64,000 nt of DNA from Bradyrhizobium diazoefficiens (GTDB taxonomy: Bacteria > Pseudomonadota > Alphaproteobacteria > Rhizobiales > Xanthobacteraceae): contig NZ_CP067041.1 of the NCBI RefSeq assembly GCF_016599855.1, forward strand, positions 6,076,001 to 6,140,000, given 5' to 3'. A program made the translations under genes and the position numbers. The notes beneath the pieces are model-generated. The model was given only the letters and a program-made list of their open reading frames with translations, did no database searches and was not told the DNA's origin. How positions within the stretch are numbered: position 1 is the stretch's first letter; the number at the start of each line of letters is the position of its first letter. This document shows, in pieces, positions 56,053 to 64,000 of the stretch.

Positions 56053-56086
56053 GGTGGGTCGAGCACATGCCCGACCCACCTTTTTT
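56053..56086 (+). terminator. Terminator after the small ORF pair
   Basis: GGTGGGTCG (56053-56061) / CGACCCACC (56072-56080) then T6. A strong rho-independent terminator on the plus strand that closes the unit of two small ORFs. Confidence 0.88.
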
Positions 56087-56186
56087 ATGTCAAGTGACCA
56101 GCCTCAACCGCGCTCCTGAACTGAAGTCCAATCCGCGCTCCTGCATACGACCACCTTCCAGACACGGACAATGAGCCGAGGCCAGA

Positions 56187-59045
56187 CTAACCCGACGCCG
56201 CCGACCGCGCGCGATACTTTCCGGCTTCTTCAATGCGACGGCCGTTCACACTCTCGTAAGGATCGCCATAGAGATTGTATAGCGAACACTCTGGCTGCTT
56301 TTTGATCGCCTGTAGATATTGAAGACCCAATTCGTGCCTTCCCTCATCCGCGCTCAAACTGATTTGTAGTTGTTTCGCTGCCGAGGGATGTACCTCCGCC
56401 ACCGGCGCGAGAATTGTCGCGGTTCCGAGGTTCGTGGCCAATCCTGCGAGGCCTCCCAATTCCTGCATCACCACGGGGTTCGGCACGCCGCTATGGCAGC
56501 AGTGGAGAATCACTATCCGGCTAGCTAGAACCGACATCCAATCGTCTAGGGAAGCCACTCTATCATCAGGGGAAGCGCCGACCCGCACTGACGGGAGACT
56601 GCCATCGACGGCCTTTGATCCGTGGCCAACGATAACGCAAACGCTTGCACCTCGCCAACCGGAGCCGCCCACCGTTTGCCGGACGACACCCGCGACTTCT
56701 CTGAGTTCCGGCTCTTGCTCGGTGCTCAATACGAATCTTAGATCACGAGATTCGAAGTTGGCCCTTTGGTCAAGCGACATCGCGCTAAAGTTCGGCACGA
56801 TCGCGACTAAATGGTCAAAGCCTTCCGTCTGAAACAGATGTTGCCACGGAAACTGTGCAATAAACCAATCGCAAGCAAGAAAAATGACTTTGGCCGTTGC
56901 GTCGCACGATTGCGCCACTCGCGCGAATGTATGGCAGAGCGAGCGAAAGTCGTTCGGCCATTGAATCTGCTCGTCGGTCTCGATGTCTGCCATCATAAAC
57001 CAGTGAGCCGAATCAGCCCGGAGATCTTCGATTGATAAGTCGAAGTTTTCCAGAACCACGTCCTCCGCGGCCGTCAACCCATCTTGTCCGACTGCGAGGA
57101 CGGATACGAACTGGCCAAGTCGAAGGGCAGATATGGCCACGGGCGCCCCAAGTCCTGTGTCTTTGTGCTCGGCGCAGAACGCACTGATGGTCTCGATATT
57201 CGCGATGCCCGGTGCGCGCCGCTGAAAATCATACTCAAGGTCGTAAAATTCCCTGAGGTCATCAAGTTCGTAGGTACCAACGGCCTTCTGAAATAGGCGT
57301 CGCTTGTTCTCTATGCTCAAGGTGCGATGATGCACATGCGTTCGATTCAGCAGCAGCTCATGCAGCCAAACGCGGTCCCTCGCTGGCAGCCATTTGCCTA
57401 CCCCATTCTCTTGGAGGAGCTTTTCGCAGGCATCCACAATGAGACCGCGCCACTCTGAGATTCTTTCATGTCGTACACCGAACGGGTCGAGTTGGGTGCA
57501 ACGTTTGACCGCATGGACGAAGTCCATGAGCAGTTTGGGGGTGAGCAGGAAGTCGTTCTGTTGAACCGCTCGTGTCAGAATCTTGCCCGCGCTCCGAACG
57601 TAACCGTATCGCAGCGCCAGCCGATAGGCCGCCGAGAGTGATTCCGGTGACGCTGGGAACCCGCAATCCGCTAGCCCCTTCATGATCGTCAGCAGGTAAC
57701 CCGCTGGCGTCTGCTTTCCGCCAGGAATATCCGACGCGTTGAGAAGAGTGATCCAATCCGGAAGAGTCCGCTGCTCGTGACGGACTCGCAATATGAAGCC
57801 AGTCCATTTATCTTCTTGTGATGGCTCAAGGTCAGGCGGCACACCCAGGCCCCCCTTCCAAGCCTCCCAGCGGAGTGTCGCCGCTCGGTCTATGACCTCT
57901 CGAATTTCGGAGATCGAGTCATTCGTTGCAAATCGAGGGTCCGGCTCAAGCCCGACTTCCTTCAAATACCGGATGGTCCCGCTTCTGCGCAAAATTTCCT
58001 TTTTGATAAGTGGGTCATCTCGGAATTCGTCCGGTACGAGCCGGTAGAACAAATAAAGGAGCTTGCCGGCCTCAAGGTACTCCGCAGCATCACGGGCAGC
58101 GTTGCTGGCGTTCCATTGGCACTCAAGCTCCTTCAGAAAAGCAGTTCTTCGGTTTCGGAATGCCCGCGATGCATCGAACTCTCTGAGTTGGTGTTCATGT
58201 TTCATTTGATCAATACGGCGAGACCGAGCAGTAAGCCATGCCGTAAGCCCATATTGATATGCCTTATGAAGCAGCTTTTCGGCCTGTCCGCTGAACTCGG
58301 TGATACTTAGGCTAAGGGTGGGTCTTAGAATCCCGAGTGTGTTCGCGAGCCAGCTATACTCGTAGGCGTCGTGTCCGGGCCGAAGACGATGTTGTCCGGC
58401 TCTCTCAGTTTCGACCGTGGTTAAAGATAGCTTTCTTCCCGGTTGCCAATCGGGATCGGCCACGTTGAACCAATGTTCGAGTAAGCTGAAAAAGTCGTCG
58501 AGTTCGGACTGCTTTAGCGATCGGCCACTGTTGTGATATAGATTTTGGTACGCCAGTAGGAAGAACGCGGCAGCGAGGCCGCAGGAGGCGGGGCAATTCG
58601 GTAGCGGGTTCAACTCATAACGCAGTCGCCCATATAAGCGATCGGCGAACGCCCACAGGCTGCTATGATCGAATACGATCCCGCGCTTGTAATGATCTCT
58701 GATGATTGAGCTAGCTAGGGCAATCGTCGACCACAGAACTACCCAATCATCGGATTCGACGCAAAGAACGCCGAACTCTGCGAGGGAATGTTGATCGTCT
58801 CGAAGAAACGGCGTCCGCGGTCTATGGAGCCAAGGCTTACTGACGGAAAAATGTGGCAGAACGCCTGTGCGCCAGAGCTTATAGTCAGGCCGACTGCGGA
58901 AGCGTCTATCAAAGTCCTCGTATTTCTCTTGTATTGCTCGTTCATCGGCGGCCGTCGGAAATGTGCGATATCGAGATAAATTCTTCTCCAAGCGCCAGAC
59001 AATGGCACCAAGGGGTAGGCGAGTATCGATCGGAAACTCGTTCAT
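56187..59045 (-). CDS. Large protein with C-terminal CHAT (caspase-like) protease domain
   Basis: A 952-residue protein. The C-terminal part (about 640-950) has the CHAT pattern: catalytic His in VIVGHG (His808) and catalytic Cys in VILHCCHSG (Cys850), 42 residues apart, then a closing LYNLYGDPYESVNG. The N-terminal 600 residues are mostly helical with repeat-like segments (AYRLALRYGYVRSAGKILTRAVQQNDFLL) but no repeat family is certain. CHAT enzymes are cysteine proteases of the caspase/separase clan. It is the third gene of a tight operon, after a sigma-like factor and a 199-residue protein, 15 bases from the latter. That layout recalls the TPR-CHAT, Csx30 and sigma factor genes of type III-E CRISPR loci. 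Confidence 0.82.
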   Translation of the reverse strand: MNEFPIDTRLPLGAIVWRLEKNLSRYRTFPTAADERAIQEKYEDFDRRFRSRPDYKLWRTGVLPHFSVSKPWLHRPRTPFLRDDQHSLAEFGVLCVESDDWVVLWSTIALASSIIRDHYKRGIVFDHSSLWAFADRLYGRLRYELNPLPNCPASCGLAAAFFLLAYQNLYHNSGRSLKQSELDDFFSLLEHWFNVADPDWQPGRKLSLTTVETERAGQHRLRPGHDAYEYSWLANTLGILRPTLSLSITEFSGQAEKLLHKAYQYGLTAWLTARSRRIDQMKHEHQLREFDASRAFRNRRTAFLKELECQWNASNAARDAAEYLEAGKLLYLFYRLVPDEFRDDPLIKKEILRRSGTIRYLKEVGLEPDPRFATNDSISEIREVIDRAATLRWEAWKGGLGVPPDLEPSQEDKWTGFILRVRHEQRTLPDWITLLNASDIPGGKQTPAGYLLTIMKGLADCGFPASPESLSAAYRLALRYGYVRSAGKILTRAVQQNDFLLTPKLLMDFVHAVKRCTQLDPFGVRHERISEWRGLIVDACEKLLQENGVGKWLPARDRVWLHELLLNRTHVHHRTLSIENKRRLFQKAVGTYELDDLREFYDLEYDFQRRAPGIANIETISAFCAEHKDTGLGAPVAISALRLGQFVSVLAVGQDGLTAAEDVVLENFDLSIEDLRADSAHWFMMADIETDEQIQWPNDFRSLCHTFARVAQSCDATAKVIFLACDWFIAQFPWQHLFQTEGFDHLVAIVPNFSAMSLDQRANFESRDLRFVLSTEQEPELREVAGVVRQTVGGSGWRGASVCVIVGHGSKAVDGSLPSVRVGASPDDRVASLDDWMSVLASRIVILHCCHSGVPNPVVMQELGGLAGLATNLGTATILAPVAEVHPSAAKQLQISLSADEGRHELGLQYLQAIKKQPECSLYNLYGDPYESVNGRRIEEAGKYRARSAASG

Positions 59046-59060
59046 GCCGAACGGTCCTCC

Positions 59061-59660
59061 TCAAACTGACACTTTCAATTCTAATTCTTTGAACGGCCCG
59101 GAGAGCGCTGGCAGCGGCAAAGTGATCGAAGGTCTGTCAACGTTGAGACTCACAGTCTCAAGCCCACTGGCCCGATCAGCAAGCGCAACCGAGAGAGGTC
59201 GGCTTTTGCCGCGAAAAGGCCTCTTCACGCCGACTGAAATGCGCAGAGACGAAATCGTTTTCGCGTCGGAATATGCCGCTTCAACACGAAGGGGCCCGGA
59301 CGCCCATGTCATATCATCCCGGTCAAGCTGATCTCCAAGGATGGTCTTCAGATCAATCTTTACGCCGACGTGTCCAGAATCAGCATGCTCGTCGCTCAAC
59401 GCAGCGTCTGCGACGGCTTTCATGGGAACTAACGATTCCAAAAACCCCTGCCATAGAATCGTTGCGGCAGGAAACGCCTTCTCGCGAGGAGGAGATAGTT
59501 CCCCATCCGGAGCGAGCAATCGCTCGATCTCGTCGTCGCTCATTGCCTCGATCCGAGCGGCGCCGTTGCGTGCGCTTTCCTCAAGCAAATCGTCAAAAGC
59601 GAGCGCAAGTTCCACTGCCGTCAAGCTCAGTTCCAAGTCAGTTTTCTTCGGATTGGCCAT
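59061..59660 (-). CDS. 199-residue protein of unknown family in the CHAT-sigma operon
   Basis: No family is recognised. The N-terminal half is helical and acidic (SLTAVELALAFDDLLEESAR, AMSDDEIERLLAPDG), and the C-terminal half looks like beta strands rich in Leu/Val/Ser (ISSLRISVGVKRPFRG, PLSVALADRAS). It has no Cys and no signal peptide, so it is probably cytoplasmic. The gene starts nine bases after the sigma stop and ends 15 before the CHAT start. By position it is the best candidate for a regulator of the sigma factor and for the protease substrate, as Csx30 is in Craspase. This role is inference. Confidence 0.75.
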   Translation of the reverse strand: MANPKKTDLELSLTAVELALAFDDLLEESARNGAARIEAMSDDEIERLLAPDGELSPPREKAFPAATILWQGFLESLVPMKAVADAALSDEHADSGHVGVKIDLKTILGDQLDRDDMTWASGPLRVEAAYSDAKTISSLRISVGVKRPFRGKSRPLSVALADRASGLETVSLNVDRPSITLPLPALSGPFKELELKVSV

Positions 59661-59668
59661 GACACACC

Positions 59669-60409
59669 TCAGAATCCGATCTGTAGCGGCTTGGGTGCAA
59701 GGCCAAGTCGCGCTGCTTCATCGTGGACGAAGATTCCCAGAAGAATCCGATCGACAGAGAGACCCGCGTCGGCAAGCACGGAATCAACTCGTGCCTTGAA
59801 TTGCTGGTAAGCGTTTTCGCTCCAGCCGAGGTCGGCCGCTAGCTCGCTGGCGCGAATGCGGATGCCTGAATTACCTCGCTCCGAATGATAGACATACTTT
59901 CCAGGGTCACAACAAAACGCGTCAAAGAGATTCCGGACGCGCATTCGAAAATCGCGCCGTCGGGTGTTTAGTACCGATTCAAGGAGCGCAACCATGCTTG
60001 TAGTTTCCGATATGAAGGCCAACAAGGCTTCCCTGTTTATGAGTTGTTGTTCAGCATTCGGAACAGCATCCGAAGTATCAAACACATTCGCCTGGTCATC
60101 CTCATCCTCTTCTTCGCAGTCCTCCCCGCCCAATTCGTGAAAGAATACCGGCCTCCGTCGGCGTTTCTCGTCGATTAATTTTCTTTCGATGACTCTCCAG
60201 ATCAGGGTAATTGGCCCACTGTTTGGATTGAGGTCGTACTCCCTTGGCACGATCGCCTTGAACGCTTCCTGAACTAGGTCGTCCGGTTCCAGATCGTAGA
60301 AGTCGTAGCGCTCGCAAAGAGTCACAGCCACAGCCTTGAATCGACGACGTAGACGGCGTTTTAGCTCCAAATCATACGTTAGGAACCGATCACCAAAGGT
60401 GTGGCCCAT
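59669..60409 (-). CDS. ECF-like sigma factor, first gene of the CHAT operon
   Basis: A 246-residue protein with a sigma-70 region 2 pattern: LRRRFKAVAVTLCERYDFYDLEPDDLVQEAFKAI and WRVIERKLIDEKRRRR (about 18-86). A highly acidic linker (EDCEEEDEDD, about 96-105) follows, then a C-terminal helix-turn-helix-like region, IRASELAADLGWSENAYQQFKARVDSVL. It is longer than simple ECFs because of the linker and extra helices. GGAGGG about eight bases before the ATG is a good ribosome binding site. It leads a leftward operon with the unknown 199-residue protein and the CHAT protease. Confidence 0.72.
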   Translation of the reverse strand: MGHTFGDRFLTYDLELKRRLRRRFKAVAVTLCERYDFYDLEPDDLVQEAFKAIVPREYDLNPNSGPITLIWRVIERKLIDEKRRRRPVFFHELGGEDCEEEDEDDQANVFDTSDAVPNAEQQLINREALLAFISETTSMVALLESVLNTRRRDFRMRVRNLFDAFCCDPGKYVYHSERGNSGIRIRASELAADLGWSENAYQQFKARVDSVLADAGLSVDRILLGIFVHDEAARLGLAPKPLQIGF

Positions 60410-60504
60410 ATTCTTGCCCTCCGTCCGGGTAGGCTACTATCTGCCAAGCTAAACGCACCAAGGTCTTGATTCTGCCGGTTCTCATAACGCATTGAGTTTA
60501 AGAG

Positions 60505-60921
60505 CTATTTGGACGCGACTGAGCTGACGACGGACTGGTGTGATTTTGCGCCATGTCGCGCTTTGTTCGGCGCGTGCTGTACATCACGCGCCTCGAACCA
60601 TGCGAGCATATCGTGAACCAGCTCCGCCTGGTAGCCGGGGACATCATGGTCACGAATCCAGCGGGTGAGGGCGGCACAGAAGGCGTCCCAATCGGTGCCG
60701 CGGCGGTACGCCCGGCTCGCCCCGCCGACGCGCGGTGAGCTCGACCGGAGCGACGTCGATATCTTGCTGATGGCCGAACTCCTCAAACGCTGCGAACGCT
60801 GGGAGTGGTATTTCGCGAATGACAGCCCGTCTATCGAGGATGAGCGGCTATTCCGTTCCCTCAACATGGCGAACGCGGCGGCAATGCTTCCAGCGGGTGC
60901 TGATGCGAAGCTGTATGACAT
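60505..60921 (-). pseudogene. Fragment of an unknown gene
   Basis: Only the C-terminal part looks protein-like: TDWDAFCAALTRWIRDHDVP then GYQAELVHDMLAWFEARDV, a Trp-rich helical pattern from about 60705 down to 60560. The first half is Ser/Arg-rich and is the shadow of the plus-strand gene. It appears to be cut off at about 60725, where an oppositely oriented gene fragment begins. Confidence 0.35.
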
Positions 60922-61252
60922 CGTGAGATCGGTGGCCCTATGGGCCAGCGCGTTTGAAACCCTCTACCCAGCGAAGAAAGACGCCTACAAGGGCGTCTAT
61001 GCCGCGCCTAACAGCATCTTTTGGAACAACTCGGTTTGCTCCACGAAGAGGTACGGGGCCTACGCCGACAAGAGCGGCGCATTGTATAGCGAAGCACTGA
61101 GTGCAGCCGGCAATTGCATCCGCTGCCCGCCGCGATTGATCTCTTCAGGTGAGAAAGCCGAACGGAACGTTCTCGTATACGCCGAGCGAAAGAACATGGA
61201 GCCTCAGCTTGACCTCATATCGACGGAGCACGACCTCCTGAAGTCCGCGTAG
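60665..61252 (+). pseudogene. Fragment of an unknown hypothetical gene (HEPN/Apea-like?)
   Basis: From about 60735 the frame reads RGELDRSDVDILLMAELLKR, then SLNMANAAAMLPAGADAKLY, DIVRSVALWASAFETLYPAK and KDAYKGVY, a consistent helical protein. The later part (from about 61000) loses that character. The start is only a GTG and both ends look cut. It resembles a conserved hypothetical protein family I cannot name, possibly HEPN-like; this is weak. Taken as a decayed gene fragment. Confidence 0.4.
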
Positions 61253-61936
61253 CTCGGCTTCGATCGCCGTCGATCCCTCTAGGTCCCGCGCCGGCAGGCC
61301 GAACAGGCGATCATTCGCGCCCGACTTGCGGCGATAGAGATCTTCAAGGTAGGTGAATTCCTCTCGGCGCTGTTTCGCGACGCTTTCCAAGGCGGCGACG
61401 ACACCATCTTCGTTTCCGTAGGCCTTGTACGCCGCGGCAACTTCCCTCGCCATGACCGGAAGGCACGAGCGCGTCCAGCTAGGCAGCGACAGCACATTGT
61501 ACTCCTCCCAGCCTTCGTCCGGGATCGCTTCGTCCCGCTCGGTAAGAACGCCCGTGGACAGCCCTTCCCTCACTGTGACGCAGTACCTTTTCCGAAGTGG
61601 TCGGCCAAGCGAAAGAGACAGCCCGAAGCTGAGACGCAAGGCGTTCGTACGGCGGCCTTTCTTCGCTTTGTTCCTCAAACCGTAGAGGATCGGCGCGTTG
61701 AGGAGAAAGGCCGCGGATTGCTTCTCCACCCATCGGAGCCGCATCTCCCAGCTCGCGGCATCGTTCGGTCGATGGGCGACGAAGATCGGCTCGGCGTCGT
61801 CCGGGAACGATAACTGATAGCCTTCAGCGCTCTCGGCGCAGGTCCCGTCTGCGTTCCTGGCGATGTGGCGAAGCAACCTACTGATTGCGCGGTCGCCAGG
61901 TCCAGTCTGGCGGCGTGATTTTCCCATATTGACCAT
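61145..61936 (-). CDS. 263-residue protein of unknown family downstream of the SNF2 helicase
   Basis: No family is recognised. The middle reads ANDRLFGLPARDLEGSTAIEAELRGLQEV, amphipathic helices near the C-terminus; an earlier part is WVEKQSAAFLLNAPILYGLRNK. No signal peptide or membrane helix is seen. The start (61936 or 61927, MGKSRRQTG) overlaps the end of the SNF2 helicase by about 50-58 bases, so they are probably translated together and work together. Overlap of this length is unusual and a later start at MRLRW (about 61735) cannot be excluded. Confidence 0.65.
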   Translation of the reverse strand: MVNMGKSRRQTGPGDRAISRLLRHIARNADGTCAESAEGYQLSFPDDAEPIFVAHRPNDAASWEMRLRWVEKQSAAFLLNAPILYGLRNKAKKGRRTNALRLSFGLSLSLGRPLRKRYCVTVREGLSTGVLTERDEAIPDEGWEEYNVLSLPSWTRSCLPVMAREVAAAYKAYGNEDGVVAALESVAKQRREEFTYLEDLYRRKSGANDRLFGLPARDLEGSTAIEAELRGLQEVVLRRYEVKLRLHVLSLGVYENVPFGFLT

Positions 61937-64000
61937 AATCCCCGACGTATTGCCTCAACTCGTCCTCGCCCAAGCTGATCATCCGCTTTCGCATATCGGC
62001 CGCATCCCGGCTCTCCATCAGCGCCCGTCCGATGCCCATCGTCAGCTTGTCTTCATAGACCTTCTCGACCTGCAGGGGCGACATGAACTCACCCAGCACA
62101 CTGCGGCACTCCTTCAGCTTGTTGGTGAGGACGATCTGCACGTACTCCTCGACCGTTCCCCGGGTCCGGAAGTTGTAGATGGAGACGTCGCGTTCCTGAC
62201 CGACCCTGTCGACTCGGCCGATGCGCTGCTCGACGCGCATCGGATTCCACGGAAAATCGTAGTTCACGATGGTACGCGCGAACTGAAGATTGAGCCCCTG
62301 ACCGCCGGCATCCGTCGAGATCAGGCAAGCCTTCTTCTCGCTCATGAACGCGGCGCGCGCTCCGGTCTTCTCGTCCTGATCCTGGGCTCCCCGGTAGCCG
62401 ATGACCGCGCAGTCCGGATGTTGCTCTGTCAGAGCCTTCATCAGAAGTTCGTGCGTCTTCAGATAGTTGACGTAGACGATGAATTTCTCGTCGCGCGCGA
62501 ACAGCTCCGCCGCCAGATCGAGCAGGCGACAGGATTTGGCGTGATGCGCCGTGTCCCATGGTTGGCCCGTGTAGCGCTCGATGAATCCGTCCAGCTTCAC
62601 GAGGTCCAAATCGTCGCGCGTTATCGATGTAAGATCCTCGACGCGCTTGCGCAGGGCCGTGCTCAAGGTGTGGAGGGCCGCAAGCGGATGGCTCGCCATT
62701 TCGCGCAGCACCAGCATCGCGATCAGCACGAATTGCGAGACGTGCTGCGCCATGCCGGACGCTCGAGACACTTTGGCCGCGGCACCCATGTGTCGGCTGT
62801 AGATTCCCTTCAGGAGCGCGAGTAATTCATCGTAGATGACCTCTTCGGCGGGTTTGAATTCCGCGATCTCGATCAGTTTGAAATTCCGCTTCGCGAACGG
62901 AATATCGGTCTCGCGGCGGAGCCTCCTTGTCATCAAGGGCGCCAGACGTTGCTGAAGGAGATCGTTGTCCTTAATGATGCGGTCGCCGGCCATGTGCTTC
63001 TCGGCGAAGAAGCGACGCTGACCAAGATAGCCCGGCTTCAGCAACGTAGCGAGATTGTACATATCGTAGCCGCTGTTGTGGATCGGCGTGGCGGTGAGAA
63101 GTACGCGACGACGAGCCCGCAGCGAGTAGACGAAGCGGAATCGAAGACGATCCGCGTTCCGGCAGTCGTGCGCCTCATCGACGATAAGCAGATCCCACAT
63201 CCGCTTTCGAAGTATCTCGGATACCGCAGAGTCCTTGCCGGTGCCTTTTGCCTGATCGAGCGAGAGCAGGAGGACTGGAACCACTTCGAGTTCGGGGTAC
63301 GACAATTCCCTGATGTCCAGGAGGAGTTCGCGCCCGAAGAACTTCGACAATTCTTCCGCCCACTGCGGCTTGACGTTCGCGGGAACGAGCACGAGCGCCG
63401 TCGCTACCGGATCATCCGCGAGGATTTCCTCGAGGACGAGGGCGGCGATGTTCGTCTTGCCCAGGCCGACCTCGTCGGCGACGATTGCCAGACCCTTCAT
63501 GTCCTCCGCGACATGTCGGGCCGTCGCTACCTGATGGCGAAATGCAACGTGGGCTCCCTGCATTCGGCCGTGGCCGAGCAGGAATAGGTCCGGATTTCCG
63601 ACGGCGACGTCGAACGATAGATTGAGCGCCTGAGCTGCGGCAAGGGCGCTCCCCTTTTCGCGACCAAAGGTGGCCACGTGGCTCTCCGCCGGCGATTGCG
63701 GTATCTTGGCGAGAGTTTCGTCCGCGGTCGGAACGCTCAACGTCGCGCCGTCGTCGATTTCGCGCTGCTCCGCCGCAGGAACGCTCTTGACGATGCTCCA
63801 GTAGGACGCATGGACGTCCAGCGCGGCGCCGGCTCTGACGTCCACTCCAAGCGACTGAAGGTCGCTGCGGACGATTTTCGGCGGGAATTCTTCGACCGCG
63901 TCAACGAAGCTCGGCAACGAGACGAAGTGCTCGCGTTCGCGCAGGCGTTCGAGAACGCGAACGTACGTCAGGATGCGCCCGAGCGGTGGACCTTCGGCAG
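61878..64000 (-). CDS. SNF2-family helicase/ATPase (5' end outside window)
   Basis: At least 707 residues; the frame is open to the window edge (RILTYVRVLERLREREHF upstream of the first initiator at 63917), so the start is beyond 64000. Helicase motifs are complete: DEVGLGKT (motif I), VDEAHDCRN (II), LLTATPIHN (III), ISTDAGGQGLNLQFA (V) and RIGRVDRVGQ (VI). It resembles RapA/HepA-like SNF2 proteins, which move on duplex DNA and are common in phage-defence islands (for example DISARM DrmD and Dpd clusters). The system cannot be named without the genes beyond 64000. A C-terminal 263-residue partner overlaps its end. Confidence 0.93.
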   Translation of the reverse strand, partial: AEGPPLGRILTYVRVLERLREREHFVSLPSFVDAVEEFPPKIVRSDLQSLGVDVRAGAALDVHASYWSIVKSVPAAEQREIDDGATLSVPTADETLAKIPQSPAESHVATFGREKGSALAAAQALNLSFDVAVGNPDLFLLGHGRMQGAHVAFRHQVATARHVAEDMKGLAIVADEVGLGKTNIAALVLEEILADDPVATALVLVPANVKPQWAEELSKFFGRELLLDIRELSYPELEVVPVLLLSLDQAKGTGKDSAVSEILRKRMWDLLIVDEAHDCRNADRLRFRFVYSLRARRRVLLTATPIHNSGYDMYNLATLLKPGYLGQRRFFAEKHMAGDRIIKDNDLLQQRLAPLMTRRLRRETDIPFAKRNFKLIEIAEFKPAEEVIYDELLALLKGIYSRHMGAAAKVSRASGMAQHVSQFVLIAMLVLREMASHPLAALHTLSTALRKRVEDLTSITRDDLDLVKLDGFIERYTGQPWDTAHHAKSCRLLDLAAELFARDEKFIVYVNYLKTHELLMKALTEQHPDCAVIGYRGAQDQDEKTGARAAFMSEKKACLISTDAGGQGLNLQFARTIVNYDFPWNPMRVEQRIGRVDRVGQERDVSIYNFRTRGTVEEYVQIVLTNKLKECRSVLGEFMSPLQVEKVYEDKLTMGIGRALMESRDAADMRKRMISLGEDELRQYVGDYGQYGKITPPDWTWRPRNQ

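Noticed and set aside
56187..60409. A complete type III-E CRISPR locus
   Set aside because: No direct-repeat array, Cas1/Cas2 or Cas7-11-like sequence is seen in the window. Only the protease/sigma part resembles it, so the locus is not called CRISPR.
61145..64000. DISARM or Dpd defence system
   Set aside because: The SNF2 helicase alone fits both; no partner gene (methyltransferase, DrmA/B, DpdA) is in view, so no system is named.

Overview
The window looks like a Bradyrhizobium-type alphaproteobacterial chromosome (Bradyrhizobium/Rhodopseudomonas group). The evidence is high G+C coding DNA, a leftward Tol-Pal/tilS/ftsH block, an Flp pilin, several dispersed intergenic palindromic repeats of the kind common in this genus, and aerobic-heterotroph catabolic genes. 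This genus call is an inference; no rRNA or complete tRNA is present.

Layout. 1-5.6 kb: the 3' part of a PAP2-family membrane phosphatase, an Flp pilin, two polytopic membrane proteins and two small secreted repeat/His-Gly proteins. 6-18.4 kb (minus strand): tolQ-tolR-tolA-tolB, then a GGDEF-EAL c-di-GMP protein and a FeeM-like N-acyl amino acid synthase placed between tolB and pal, followed by pal, cpoB, tilS and ftsH. 18.9-33.4 kb: housekeeping and accessory genes (DUF2231, fatty acid desaturase, CtpA-type protease, a TetR regulator with a DUF2852 target, three YCII/DGPF proteins, an ECF42-type sigma factor with a frameshift, SDR, VOC, SRPBCC, GhrA-like reductase, chemoreceptor). 33.47-34.96 kb: a 1488-bp IS4-family element with a 10-bp target duplication, sitting inside a hairpin repeat. 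35-43.5 kb: divergent TetR/GST, hydantoinase HyuA/HyuB, a sirtuin, an SDR, an NCS2 permease and a dctA remnant. 44.1-53.4 kb: a nine-gene leftward operon (ABC importer, DadA-like oxidase, three-part opine-oxidase-like complex, RidA) with a divergent LysR regulator, probably for uptake and oxidation of an opine or related amino acid derivative.

Right end. The core-like chromosome breaks at about 55.2 kb. A YbgC-like thioesterase has lost its N-terminus and catalytic Asp; next to it lie the 3' part of a tRNA-Arg(CCG) and an integrase remnant. This looks like an old island attachment region. Beyond it come two tiny ORFs with strong ribosome binding sites and hairpins, then a tight three-gene operon: sigma-like factor, 199-aa protein of unknown family, and 952-aa protein with a C-terminal CHAT (caspase-like) protease domain. 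The last genes are two fragments, a 263-aa unknown protein and a SNF2-family helicase that runs off the window.

The most interesting candidate system is the sigma / unknown / CHAT operon at 56187-60409. It resembles the output half of the type III-E CRISPR Craspase (TPR-CHAT protease, Csx30, sigma factor), but there is no CRISPR array or Cas7-11 in view. A protease-released sigma factor stress or defence switch is a testable inference, not something the sequence proves.
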